NCBI GenBank assembly: GCA_017615615.1
Contig: JAFZZW010000043.1
Location: 1-54,751, forward strand
DNA from: Bacteroidales bacterium
GTDB lineage: Bacteria > Bacteroidota > Bacteroidia > Bacteroidales > UBA932
Direction of reading: 5' to 3'
Length of the DNA stretch: 54,751 bases
The position numbers and the translations under genes are program-made. Of this stretch, positions 35,969 through 44,545 are shown piece after piece. Below the pieces are notes generated by a model, which saw only the letters and a list, made by a program, of their open reading frames with translations, had not been told where the DNA came from and made no database searches. The stretch's first letter is position 1. Each line of letters begins with the position of its first letter.

Positions 35969-37390
35969 CTACTCGGCAGGAGACAGCTGGGATTCAAGGT
36001 CAGTGACGTACTTCTTGAATACGCGGTCTGTCGTCATCATGTCGCTGACTATGTTGCAGGAATGAAGGACGGTTGCGTGGTCCTTGTTGCCGGTCTGGGC
36101 TCCGATGGTGGAAAGGGAGCAATTGGGCAGCAGGGTGCGGCAAAGGTACATGGCAATCTGGCGGGCCTGAAGGATCTGGCGCTTGCGGGAGCGCGACAGA
36201 AGCTCTTCAGTGGAGATGCTGAAGTATTCGCATACGGCCGACTGCACCCTGCCGATGCTGAGCTCGCGGACCGGATTGCTGACAATCTTGTCGGCGACCC
36301 TGGCGGCGAGTTCGACGGAGTTCTCGGCGTGGTTGGCGGTGGCGTAGGCCATCACGGAAAGGAACGCTCCTTCAAGCTCACGGAAATTGGTCTTGATGTG
36401 GGAGGCCAGGTATTCCAGCACCTCCTGCCCCATGGTAACGCCCTCGCGGCGGCAAAGCGCCTGGAGCATCTGGAGACGGGTATTATAGTCCGGATGCAGA
36501 AGTTCCACGGAAAGGCCCCACTTGAAGCGGGAAAGCAGGCGCGCCTCGAAATTCTCCAGTTCCACGGGGGGACGGTCGGAGGTGAAGATAAGCTGCTTGC
36601 CGCTCTGGTGCAGGTAGTTGAAGATGCTGAAGAAAGCACTCTGGGCTCCGGGGCTCTGGAGATCCTGGATGTCGTCCACAATGAGGACGTCTATCTTCTT
36701 GTAAAGGGCCAGGAAGTCGTTGAGCTTGTTCTTGACGTTTACCGCATCGACGAACTGCATCTTGAAATCGTGGCCGGTGATATAGCGGACCACGAGCTCG
36801 GGGAAGCGGTCGTGAACGGCGATACCGATGGCCTGGGCGAGATGGGTTTTGCCGAGGCCGGGGCCGCCGAAGATGAACAGGGGGTTGAAGGAAGTCTTGC
36901 CGGGTGCGCCCGCAATGGAAGTGCCGGCGGTATAGCCCATCTTGTTGCACTCGCCCACTATATAGTTGGCAAAGCAATAGACGGGGTTGAGGTTGGGGTT
37001 GATCCTGACCTTCTGCATACCGGGGTACGCGAAAGGGCTGGGGGTGCCGACAGGGGCGAACGGAATATTGACCTCCCGGTTGACGGGAGCGGTGCCGGCG
37101 GCCGCGGGGACCTGGATGGCGGGCTGGCTCTTGACGGCACGGACAAGATATATAAGTTTCGCGTCCGCGCCTATGACGCGCTTGAGAGTCTTTTTGATTA
37201 CATCGAGGTAGAATGTCTCGAGGTACTCGCGGACGAAGTCGGACGGGACTTCCACCGTGAGGGTGGAGTCCACCAGGGATACAGGCCGGACCTTGGTGAA
37301 CCAATTCTGGAACTTCTGGGGTTCCACGATATCGGCTACCATTGTGAGGAAATGGTTCCAGACGCTGATATGTCGTTCGGTTTCGTTCAT
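35969..37390 (-). CDS. dnaA: Chromosomal replication initiator DnaA
   Basis: The 473-residue protein has all four domains: N-terminal interaction domain 1-85, a short Pro/Ala-rich linker 90-125, an AAA+ domain with Walker A GGPGLGKT at 175-182 and Walker B VLIVDDIQ near 237, and a C-terminal DNA-binding domain with GNKDHATVLHS, the DnaA-box recognition signature. It binds origin boxes and opens oriC. Upstream lies a 299-base AT-rich gap with one perfect TTATNCACA box. dnaN is not adjacent. Confidence 0.97.
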   Translation of the reverse strand: MNETERHISVWNHFLTMVADIVEPQKFQNWFTKVRPVSLVDSTLTVEVPSDFVREYLETFYLDVIKKTLKRVIGADAKLIYLVRAVKSQPAIQVPAAAGTAPVNREVNIPFAPVGTPSPFAYPGMQKVRINPNLNPVYCFANYIVGECNKMGYTAGTSIAGAPGKTSFNPLFIFGGPGLGKTHLAQAIGIAVHDRFPELVVRYITGHDFKMQFVDAVNVKNKLNDFLALYKKIDVLIVDDIQDLQSPGAQSAFFSIFNYLHQSGKQLIFTSDRPPVELENFEARLLSRFKWGLSVELLHPDYNTRLQMLQALCRREGVTMGQEVLEYLASHIKTNFRELEGAFLSVMAYATANHAENSVELAARVADKIVSNPVRELSIGRVQSAVCEYFSISTEELLSRSRKRQILQARQIAMYLCRTLLPNCSLSTIGAQTGNKDHATVLHSCNIVSDMMTTDRVFKKYVTDLESQLSPAE

Positions 37391-37689
37391 TGGACAACAA
37401 ACGCCCCGTCAAAACTGCCGGAGCGAGTGCAAAAATGGTTGAAAAAAAAGTTATAAAAAAATCTTTTTCTTATTGTTTTTTAAGTTTTTTATCGCTACAA
37501 TACTAAGACCGTCGATTGAAAACGGCTAATTTATAACAAACTAAAAAACAACTACTTACAAAAGCCAATTCTTGTAAATGCGTATTATTCACAACGTTTC
37601 TAAAATAGACATTTTCTAAATTAGGCGTTTTTGGATTATTGTGCGCCCTATACTACTTCAGGCAACAAAAAACGCAATTGGCATTTTTA
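37391..37689. other. AT-rich intergenic region upstream of dnaA; possible control or origin element
   Basis: This 299-base gap between dnaA and the amidase gene has no ORF of note. It is much richer in A and T than its surroundings, with long A and T runs at 37441-37490. One perfect match to the DnaA box TTATNCACA lies at 37585-37593. GCGTTTTT (37625-37632) and AAAAACGC (37668-37675) are complementary. I found no cluster of boxes, so autoregulation of dnaA is as likely as an origin. No strong TAnnTTTG box was found for dnaA; CATTTTTG near 37429-37436 (minus) is one base off. Confidence 0.4.
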
Positions 37690-38841
37690 TTATTTGGCAA
37701 TGGAAACTCTGTCGGCCTCGATTTTTACGACAAAAGCGTCAGGATATTTTTTTCTGATTTCGGGGAGTTTTTTTCTGACGGCGGAGATATCGTCTCCGAC
37801 GCAAATGATATACTTGAACACCTTGCCCGTGTCGTAGATGAATGGCTCATATCCCATGAAGGCCTTGTCTTTCTTCCCCAGGCGTGCGGAGCCTGCGAAT
37901 ATCTGGACTCCGTACCTGACTCCGGCGACGGCGGCCTGCTCCGGAGCATCCTCTTTCCTGACTTCTTCCTTCTTCGTCTCCTCCTTCATGGTATCTTTCT
38001 TCTCCGGCTCCGCCTTTGCGGGCTGATCCTCAATCTCTACGTCGAGAACCATGGTGCCGTCGTAGGCCGCCTTGTACTTCTTGAACGCGTTGCACAGGCG
38101 CGTGGCGAGCTTGTCGCGTTCGGAGTCCTTCTTGAGTACGGCGAGGTCGGAGGAATTGGAGATGAAGCCGAGCTCGATCAGAACTGCGGGCATCGACGTG
38201 CGCCACAGGACGAGGAACGGATCCTGCCATATGCCGCGCCCGGTGGAAATGGGCCCGCCCTTGAGTCCGTCGGCGACCAGCTCGGCAAATGCAAGGCTCT
38301 GTTCGAGGTTGGAGTTTTGCATCAGCTGAAGGAAGATAAACGACTCGGGATCTGAAGGATCGAAGCCCTGATACTTTGTGGAGTAATCATCTTCCAGGAG
38401 TATCACGGAGTTCTCTCTTTTGCAAACATCCATGTTGTATGCAAAAAGGTCCCTGTTCTTGTTTGACGACTTGCCAAGGACATGGACAGAGTATCCGCTG
38501 GGGGCAGTGGATGTGGCAGAATTGATGTGTATGGAAATAAACAGGTCCGCGCCCTTCTTGTTTGCAATCGCGGCACGGTCATTGAGAGCAACGCTGTTGT
38601 CCTTGTCGCGGGTGAGAATCACTTTGACCCCGGGACTTTCAGCCTTGATTTTGTCGGACAGCTTTTTGGCGATGTCCAGAGTGAAAGTTTTCTCGTAGCT
38701 CTTGCCGTCCCTGCTGACGGCGCCGGGATCCGTCCCGCCGTGACCGGGATCTATCACGACAGTATTCAGGCTGAAATCCTGGGCCGCTGCCGGCAAGACC
38801 GCAAGGACGGCGGCGAGGACCAAGTAAATTGCGCGTTTCAA
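37690..38841 (-). CDS. N-acetylmuramoyl-L-alanine amidase with C-terminal SPOR-like domain
   Basis: The periplasmic zinc amidase cleaves the peptide stem from glycan strands in daughter-cell separation. The 383-residue protein has a signal peptide (MKRAIYLVLAAVLAVLPAAAQ), an Amidase_3 domain with IDPGHGGTDPGA near 30-41, SIHINSA near 102-108 and VLIELGFISN near 229-238 (catalytic Glu), a Lys/Glu-rich linker near 275-310, and a SPOR-like end (YGVQIFAGSARL) expected to bind denuded peptidoglycan. The start codon is TTG (38839-38841); no in-frame ATG exists before the upstream stop. That TTG also belongs to a TATTTTTG promoter-like box. Confidence 0.9.
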   Translation of the reverse strand: MKRAIYLVLAAVLAVLPAAAQDFSLNTVVIDPGHGGTDPGAVSRDGKSYEKTFTLDIAKKLSDKIKAESPGVKVILTRDKDNSVALNDRAAIANKKGADLFISIHINSATSTAPSGYSVHVLGKSSNKNRDLFAYNMDVCKRENSVILLEDDYSTKYQGFDPSDPESFIFLQLMQNSNLEQSLAFAELVADGLKGGPISTGRGIWQDPFLVLWRTSMPAVLIELGFISNSSDLAVLKKDSERDKLATRLCNAFKKYKAAYDGTMVLDVEIEDQPAKAEPEKKDTMKEETKKEEVRKEDAPEQAAVAGVRYGVQIFAGSARLGKKDKAFMGYEPFIYDTGKVFKYIICVGDDISAVRKKLPEIRKKYPDAFVVKIEADRVSIAK

Positions 38842-38859
38842 AAATAAATGCTAAATTTG
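38829..38859 (+). promoter_or_regulatory. Promoter for lptD
   Basis: TTG (38829-38831), a 20-base spacer and TAAATTTG (38852-38859) match the Bacteroidota consensus. It overlaps the amidase start region on the opposite strand. The lptD start codon is about 31 bases downstream. Confidence 0.6.
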
Positions 38860-38874
38860 TCGATTGCAAATTTA
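38839..38874 (-). promoter_or_regulatory. Two candidate promoter boxes for the amidase gene
   Basis: On the minus strand TAAATTTG (38867-38874) could be a -7 box that leaves a 25-base leader before the TTG start. A second arrangement, TTTG (38867-38870), a 20-base spacer and TATTTTTG (38839-38846), is a better overall consensus match but would contain the TTG start codon itself. Only one can be used for the full-length signal peptide. Confidence 0.45.
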
Positions 38875-38890
38875 ATGAAAATTTTGTAAT

Positions 38891-41632
38891 TTGAGTACTT
38901 TCAGGCGATTGGTTTTTGCGGGGCTTCTGCTGATTCTGGCCACCCTTTCCCTCGACGCCCAGACCGTCGGGCGCAGAGGTCAGAGGCAGGTGTTCAGCAA
39001 CGCCGTACCCAAAACCAAAAAGACCGTGGAACTCGATTCCGCGGCCCTCGCCCGGCTCGACTCCCTGCACAGGGCCGATTCCGTCCGCCGCGCCGACTCC
39101 GCCGCCCTCCGCAGCATGAGCTCCCTGGAAGCCCCCGCATTCTCGGCCGCCAAAGACTCCATCGTGGAAGTATTCACCGACGGCCAGAGGATGATTTACT
39201 ACTACGGCGATGTGACCGTGGAATACCAGGACATCAAGCTCACCGCCGCTTACATGCAATACGACATGAATACCGGCACCGTGTTCGCCAAAGGCGTCTA
39301 CGACAGCCTGGACGGTGAATGGAAGGGGCGGCCCGTCATGACCCAGAAGGGAAAGACTTACAACATGGATGAGGTGAAATACAACTTCAACACCAAGAAA
39401 TCATCCATCAAGAACATCATCACCACCGAGGAAAACGCCCTCCTGCACGGCGGGAAGGTCAAGATGATGCCCGACGAGAGCATCAACATGACCGACGGCA
39501 AATATACCGTCTGCGAACTTGACAACCCTCACTACTACCTTGCTCTCACCGCCGCAAAAGTCATGACCAAGCCCACTCAGAAAACCGTGTTCGGGCCCGC
39601 ATACCTGGTGGTGGAGGACGTCAAGCTGCCATTCGTCGGCCTGCCTTTCGGATTCATCCCCAAGCGTCCGGAAAGGGCCACCGGTCTCCTCATGCCCAAC
39701 TTCGGCGAAGAAAACGCCAGAGGCTTCTACATGCGCGACGCCGGCATGTACTTCGTCTTCGGGGATTACCTGGACCTGTCGCTCACCGGCGACTACTACA
39801 CCCTCGGCTCATGGGCCGTCAACGTGAACTCCCGTTATATGGTGAAGTACAAGTTCACCGGCAACTTCGGTTTCACATACTCCCACGACCAGACCGGCGA
39901 GCCCGAGACCCCCGAATTCCAGCAGTTCGACAACTTCTCGGTCAAGTGGTCCCATTCCCAGGACCCCAAGGCTCACCCCGGTACATCGTTCAGTGCATCC
40001 GTCAACTTCTCGTCTCCGGGCAACAACAAGTACAACTCCCGTTCCGTAAGCGAGGCTCTCCAGAACCAGATATCGTCATCCATTTCATACTCCAGAAACT
40101 GGAACGGCAAGGTTAACATGAGCGTCAACGCCCTGCACTCCCAGAGTTCCAGGGATTCCTCGTACGCGTTCACCCTGCCTAACGTCACGCTGTCCGTAAG
40201 CACATTCTACCCTTTCAAGCGCAAGGTAAGGGTGGGCACGGAACGGTTCTACGAAAAGATATCCATCGGCTACAACACCTCCCTGCAGAACAAGATCAAC
40301 TTCAAGGCGTCCGAATTCGGACAGGAGGGTTTTCTGGACAAGTTCCAGAACGGCATGAACCACAACTTCAGCATCGGTCTGCCCAACTTCCAGCTTTTCA
40401 AATACCTCAACGTCAACCCGTCCGTAAGTTACGCCATGTCCTGGCAGTTCCGCAAGAAGGAATACGCCTACAATCCGGAAACCGACAAGGTTGAAGAGCA
40501 GGCCAGCTCGCAGTTCAACACCTTCGGCATAACCCAGCGCTACTCCGGGTCCGTCGCCATGAGCACGCGCCTTTACGGCATGTATCAGTTCGGCCGGTTC
40601 AGCAAGGTGCAGGCCATCAGGCACGTCGTGTCGCCGTCGGTGTCGATGAACTTCGCCCCGGAACTTGGCACCTACGCCAACGGTTACAGGACTCTCGCGT
40701 ACACGGACGTCCACGGCCAGGAGAAGACCTACGACTACAACATCTACCAGGGCAGCCTCAACTCCCCTCCCGGCAAGGGCCGTTCAGCCACCGCCAACAT
40801 CTCCATCGGCAACAACCTGGAGGCCAAGGTGCGCGACTTCGCCGACACCACCGGCACCGGCACCAAGAAAGTCAAGCTGATCGACCAGTTCAACATAAGC
40901 ACCGGCTACAATTTCCTGGCAGACTCCCTCAACATGAACAACGTCAACATATCGATGTCCACGTCCCTGTTCGAGAAGATCTCCATCAGTGCCAACGCCG
41001 GATTCGACCCGTACGCCGTGAACGCGGGCGGCAAGAGGATATCCAGATTCGCCGTCACTCAGGGCCAGGGCCTTCTGCGTCTGACGAACATCTCCGCGTC
41101 CGCATCGTATTCGATTTCCGGAGACGGCAAGATACAGGGCAACGACGGCTGCAAGGACCCGAACGGCCGTGGCGCCGGTTCCAACATAAACGGAGCCGCG
41201 AGCTATTACCAGAGGTACTTCTATCATCCGGTCACGGGAGAATACATCCCTGGCGGGTGGCTGTACTATACCAACCCGGACGTTCCCTGGTCCCTCAACC
41301 TCAGCTACTCTTTCAGCTGCTCACGGCAGTATAAGATTAATGAAGGCGAACTGGACATCGTCAACAATATAACCCAGACCCTCCAGGCCAGCGGCAACAT
41401 CAGGCTTACGCCGCGTCTGAGCATCAACGCCAGTTCCGGTTTCGACCTCCAGGCCATGAAGATTACCACCACGCAGTTCAGTTTCACGTACGACCTGCAC
41501 TGTTTCAACATATCCGTATCCTGGGTTCCGACCGGCACCTGGGCGTCATACCAGTTCCGCATAGCGGCAAATGCTGCGGCGCTTGCGGACATCCTTCAGA
41601 TCAAGAAGAGCAGCAGCTACTGGGACAACTGA
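38891..41632 (+). CDS. lptD: LPS-assembly protein LptD (Bacteroidota type)
   Basis: The 913-residue outer-membrane protein has a signal peptide (residues 1-23), an Ala/Ser/Arg-rich linker, an OstA/LptA-like jellyroll (IYYYGDVTVEYQDIKLTAAYMQYD and following, about 95-230) and a C-terminal beta-barrel with the PFVGLPFGFIPKRPERATGLLMP insert near 250-275. It inserts lipopolysaccharide into the outer leaflet. The start codon is TTG (38891), since the upstream in-frame region meets a stop and the signal peptide begins there. Its stop overlaps the next ATG by one base (TGATG). Confidence 0.9.
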   Translation: MSTFRRLVFAGLLLILATLSLDAQTVGRRGQRQVFSNAVPKTKKTVELDSAALARLDSLHRADSVRRADSAALRSMSSLEAPAFSAAKDSIVEVFTDGQRMIYYYGDVTVEYQDIKLTAAYMQYDMNTGTVFAKGVYDSLDGEWKGRPVMTQKGKTYNMDEVKYNFNTKKSSIKNIITTEENALLHGGKVKMMPDESINMTDGKYTVCELDNPHYYLALTAAKVMTKPTQKTVFGPAYLVVEDVKLPFVGLPFGFIPKRPERATGLLMPNFGEENARGFYMRDAGMYFVFGDYLDLSLTGDYYTLGSWAVNVNSRYMVKYKFTGNFGFTYSHDQTGEPETPEFQQFDNFSVKWSHSQDPKAHPGTSFSASVNFSSPGNNKYNSRSVSEALQNQISSSISYSRNWNGKVNMSVNALHSQSSRDSSYAFTLPNVTLSVSTFYPFKRKVRVGTERFYEKISIGYNTSLQNKINFKASEFGQEGFLDKFQNGMNHNFSIGLPNFQLFKYLNVNPSVSYAMSWQFRKKEYAYNPETDKVEEQASSQFNTFGITQRYSGSVAMSTRLYGMYQFGRFSKVQAIRHVVSPSVSMNFAPELGTYANGYRTLAYTDVHGQEKTYDYNIYQGSLNSPPGKGRSATANISIGNNLEAKVRDFADTTGTGTKKVKLIDQFNISTGYNFLADSLNMNNVNISMSTSLFEKISISANAGFDPYAVNAGGKRISRFAVTQGQGLLRLTNISASASYSISGDGKIQGNDGCKDPNGRGAGSNINGAASYYQRYFYHPVTGEYIPGGWLYYTNPDVPWSLNLSYSFSCSRQYKINEGELDIVNNITQTLQASGNIRLTPRLSINASSGFDLQAMKITTTQFSFTYDLHCFNISVSWVPTGTWASYQFRIAANAAALADILQIKKSSSYWDN

Positions 41633-42378
41633 TGATAAGGGGAAAGAAAATAGTCGTCGTGATGCCGGCATACAATGCGGAGAAGACGCTGGAACAGACT
41701 CTGGCCGAGGTCCCTCGCGACATAGTGGACGAGATAATCCTCACCGACGACTGCAGCCGCGACGGCACCGTGGCGAAGGCCCGCGAGCTCGGGATCAGCG
41801 AGATTCTCGTCCATCCCACCAACAAAGGTTACGGCGGCAACCAGAAAACCTGTTACAAACGCGCCCTGGAACTCGGCGCCGACATCGTCGTCATGCTCCA
41901 CCCGGACTACCAGTACACCCCGCTCCTGATCGAATCCATGGCGTACATCATCGCCAACGGGGTCTATCCTGCAGTATTCGGTTCCCGCATCCTCGGCGGC
42001 GGCGCCCTCAAGGGCGGAATGCCCCTGGTCAAATACATATCCAACCGGTTCCTTACGTTCACCCAGAATATACTTCTCGGCCAGAAGCTTTCGGAGTATC
42101 ATACCGGATACCGTGCATTCAGCGCCGAAGTTCTGCGGAAAGTCGATTTCGAAACATGTTCCGACGACTTCATCTTCGACAACGAGATGGCGGCCATGAT
42201 ATTCTGGGAGGGATTCAAGATCGGCGAAGTCACCTGCCCCACCAAATACTTTGAAGGCGCATCATCCATCAACCTTGCGCGCAGCGCCGTATATGGCCTG
42301 GGAGTACTGAGGGTCAGCCTGACGTACCGCCTTTGCAAATGGCATCTGATGCGTTCAAAACTGTTCCCCGCGCGATGA
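41632..42378 (+). CDS. Family 2 glycosyltransferase (polyprenyl-phosphate sugar synthase type)
   Basis: The 248-residue GT2 enzyme resembles dolichyl-phosphate mannose/glucose synthases. It has VVMPAYNAEKTLEQTL near 9-24, LTDDCSRDGT at 37-46, NKGYGGNQK near 64-72, and LHPDYQYTP near 90-98 in place of the usual D-A-D. It lacks the C-terminal membrane helices of some relatives. It probably charges undecaprenyl phosphate with a sugar at the cytoplasmic face. Coupling to lptD by TGATG and to gtrA by ATGA makes it the first enzyme of a three-gene glycosylation cassette. Confidence 0.85.
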   Translation: MIRGKKIVVVMPAYNAEKTLEQTLAEVPRDIVDEIILTDDCSRDGTVAKARELGISEILVHPTNKGYGGNQKTCYKRALELGADIVVMLHPDYQYTPLLIESMAYIIANGVYPAVFGSRILGGGALKGGMPLVKYISNRFLTFTQNILLGQKLSEYHTGYRAFSAEVLRKVDFETCSDDFIFDNEMAAMIFWEGFKIGEVTCPTKYFEGASSINLARSAVYGLGVLRVSLTYRLCKWHLMRSKLFPAR

Positions 42379-42794
42379 AACCCAGGCAGCTATTCAGAGA
42401 CCGCACCAATAACATGTGGGTGCAGCTATTCCGCTACGGAATTTCCGGGTTCAGCGCCACGGCAGTGGACTTTCTGATACTTACCGTTCTCACGGAAGCC
42501 TTCGGTGAAGACCTCCTGCTGGTCTGGACGGCCATCGCATTCATCTCCGGCCTTGCGGTCACATACCTGCTCAGCACGCATTGGGTTTTTGACTCCCACC
42601 GTTTCAAGAGCAAGGCGGCGGAGGCGCTTGTATTTGTATTGATAGGCATCGTGGGACTGGGCCTCACGGAACTGCTCATGTGGCTCTTCGCCGAAAAAAT
42701 GGGCCTGTTCTACCTCCTGTCAAAACTGATCGCCAGCGTCCTGGTATTCATCTGGAACTTCACCGCCAAGAAATTCATAGTATTCCACAAATGA
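42375..42794 (+). CDS. GtrA-family membrane protein
   Basis: The 139-residue protein has four membrane helices and the family features QLFRYGISGFSATAVDFLIL near 16-35 and WNFTAKKFIVF at the C-terminus. GtrA proteins are thought to flip undecaprenyl-phosphate-linked sugars across the inner membrane. I chose the ATG at 42375, which overlaps the stop of the GT2 gene (ATGA); an in-frame ATG at 42333 lies inside it and adds non-family residues. It is the middle member of the GT2-GtrA-PMT cassette. Confidence 0.9.
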   Translation: MKPRQLFRDRTNNMWVQLFRYGISGFSATAVDFLILTVLTEAFGEDLLLVWTAIAFISGLAVTYLLSTHWVFDSHRFKSKAAEALVFVLIGIVGLGLTELLMWLFAEKMGLFYLLSKLIASVLVFIWNFTAKKFIVFHK

Positions 42795-44545
42795 AGCGCC
42801 GCATCCTGCTGCTGAACCTCCTGGTGGCCGCATTGGGAGCCCTTCTGTTCCTTCCGGGCATCGGAAGCGTCAGGCTGTTCGACTGGGACGAGATCAACTT
42901 CGCGGAATCGGCACGCGAGATGCTCGTCACCGGCGACTGGTTCGACGTTCAGATCAACTTCCGTCCCTTCTGGGAGAAGCCCCCGCTGTTCATCTGGATG
43001 CAGGCGCTCGGCATGAAGCTTTTCGGCGTCGGTGAATTCGCCGCACGTTTTCCCAATGCAGTGGGCGGCATAGTCACCCTGCTGGTCCTTTTCAATATAG
43101 GGCGCAAGGAGGAAGACACACGCTTCGGGCTCCTGTGGACGCTCATGTACGGCATTTCGTTCCTGCCTTTCCTGTATTTCAAGTCGGGCATCATCGATCC
43201 CTGGTTCAACCTGTTCATTTTCCTGGGGATATACTTCTTCTCCAGGTACGCCAGGGCTCCGGGAGTGCGTCCGGCGGCACTCAGCGCCTTGTTCCTGGGG
43301 CTCGCGGTCATGACCAAGGGGCCGGTAGGATTCCTCATATTCGTCCTTACCGTTGCAGTATGGCTTGTCGTACGCAGGTTCCGTTTCTGCTTCCGGTGGA
43401 AAGACGTGGCGGCTTTCTTCGCAGTCTTTGCGCTTGTCGGCGGCTCGTGGTTCATAGTGCTTGCGCTGTCGGGACATGCGGACGTCATTCGGGATTTCAT
43501 CCTGTACCAGATCAGGCTTTTCCAGACCAAGGACGCCGGGCACGGAGGCTTCTTCGCATACCATTTCGTCCTGCTGTTTCTCGGCGTAGCTCCGGCATCG
43601 ATTTTCGCCCTGTCGACGTTCGGGCGCAAGGCCGGGAGACTGCGTCCGGCCGACTTTGAAAATTCGAGCGGAGTCGATGATTTTTTGTATCAGGAGGCCG
43701 GATGCAGTCTCCCGGCCAAAACAGCGCCCGAACTGTATCCATGGATGATGATATCGTTCTGGGTGGTGCTGATCCTGTTTACAATCGTCAAGACCAAGAT
43801 TGTCCATTATTCATCGTTCTGCTACTTCCCGCTGACGTATCTGGCAGCGTTCGCTGCGGCACGGATGATGGACGGGCAGCTCAAATTCAGGCGTATCCAG
43901 CGGATTCTCCTCATTATACTTTCATGCGCATATGCTCTGGTGCTAGGGACCCTCGTGTACTTCGACAGGCTCAAGGACGCCCTTATTCCGTATATACAGG
44001 ACCCGTTCGCCGTCAGCTGCATGGAGGCCACGTCCGAATGGAGCGAATCGGTGACTCTCGCAGGGCTGTTGCTGGTAGTCACGACAGTGTGGTTCTGCAC
44101 CAGTTTCCGCAGGAGCCTCAGCATCCGCAGTTTCGGCATACTGGGGGCAGGATACGTCGTTTTCTCAATGGTAGCGATCCTCTGCGCCGTTCCCCAGATA
44201 GAAAAATACAGCCAGGCCTCGGCGGTGGATTTCTGCATCGAACGCCAGGGTGAAGACTGCTACGTGCAGCCGGCGTATTTCAAGAGCTACGCCCAATACT
44301 TCTATACGGACCGGCAGCCGCAGAACAGTTGCGACGACTTCGAATGGCTCTGCAGGGGCCCGATCGACAAGCCCTGCTACTTTATTGTAAAAGATGAACC
44401 CGGCAATGCAGAACGGCTAAGGGACGATGCCCCGGAAGCGCAGCTGCTCTACCGTCGGACGGGATTTCTTTTTTTTGTACGTCAGAACCAGCCAGAAAGC
44501 CAGAAGCTCGAAAACGAGCAGGATCAGCAGGCCGAGGTTGAATAA
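42791..44545 (+). CDS. ArnT/PMT-family glycosyltransferase
   Basis: A 584-residue protein with 11-13 membrane helices. The first periplasmic loop carries DWDEINFAESAREML near 29-43, the DE motif of GT39/GT83 enzymes, which use polyprenyl-phosphate sugars to modify lipid A, LPS or proteins in the periplasm. The start at 42791 overlaps gtrA by 4 bases. The last 43 codons (44417-44545) overlap the convergent PHP-like gene, antisense to its C-terminal membrane helix, so the true C-terminus may be less important. Donor and acceptor are unknown. Confidence 0.87.
   Translation: MKRRILLLNLLVAALGALLFLPGIGSVRLFDWDEINFAESAREMLVTGDWFDVQINFRPFWEKPPLFIWMQALGMKLFGVGEFAARFPNAVGGIVTLLVLFNIGRKEEDTRFGLLWTLMYGISFLPFLYFKSGIIDPWFNLFIFLGIYFFSRYARAPGVRPAALSALFLGLAVMTKGPVGFLIFVLTVAVWLVVRRFRFCFRWKDVAAFFAVFALVGGSWFIVLALSGHADVIRDFILYQIRLFQTKDAGHGGFFAYHFVLLFLGVAPASIFALSTFGRKAGRLRPADFENSSGVDDFLYQEAGCSLPAKTAPELYPWMMISFWVVLILFTIVKTKIVHYSSFCYFPLTYLAAFAAARMMDGQLKFRRIQRILLIILSCAYALVLGTLVYFDRLKDALIPYIQDPFAVSCMEATSEWSESVTLAGLLLVVTTVWFCTSFRRSLSIRSFGILGAGYVVFSMVAILCAVPQIEKYSQASAVDFCIERQGEDCYVQPAYFKSYAQYFYTDRQPQNSCDDFEWLCRGPIDKPCYFIVKDEPGNAERLRDDAPEAQLLYRRTGFLFFVRQNQPESQKLENEQDQQAEVE

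Noticed and set aside
34604..37456. Long plus-strand frames of 368 and 571 codons
   Set aside because: They are antisense to pepD and dnaA and contain no known motif.
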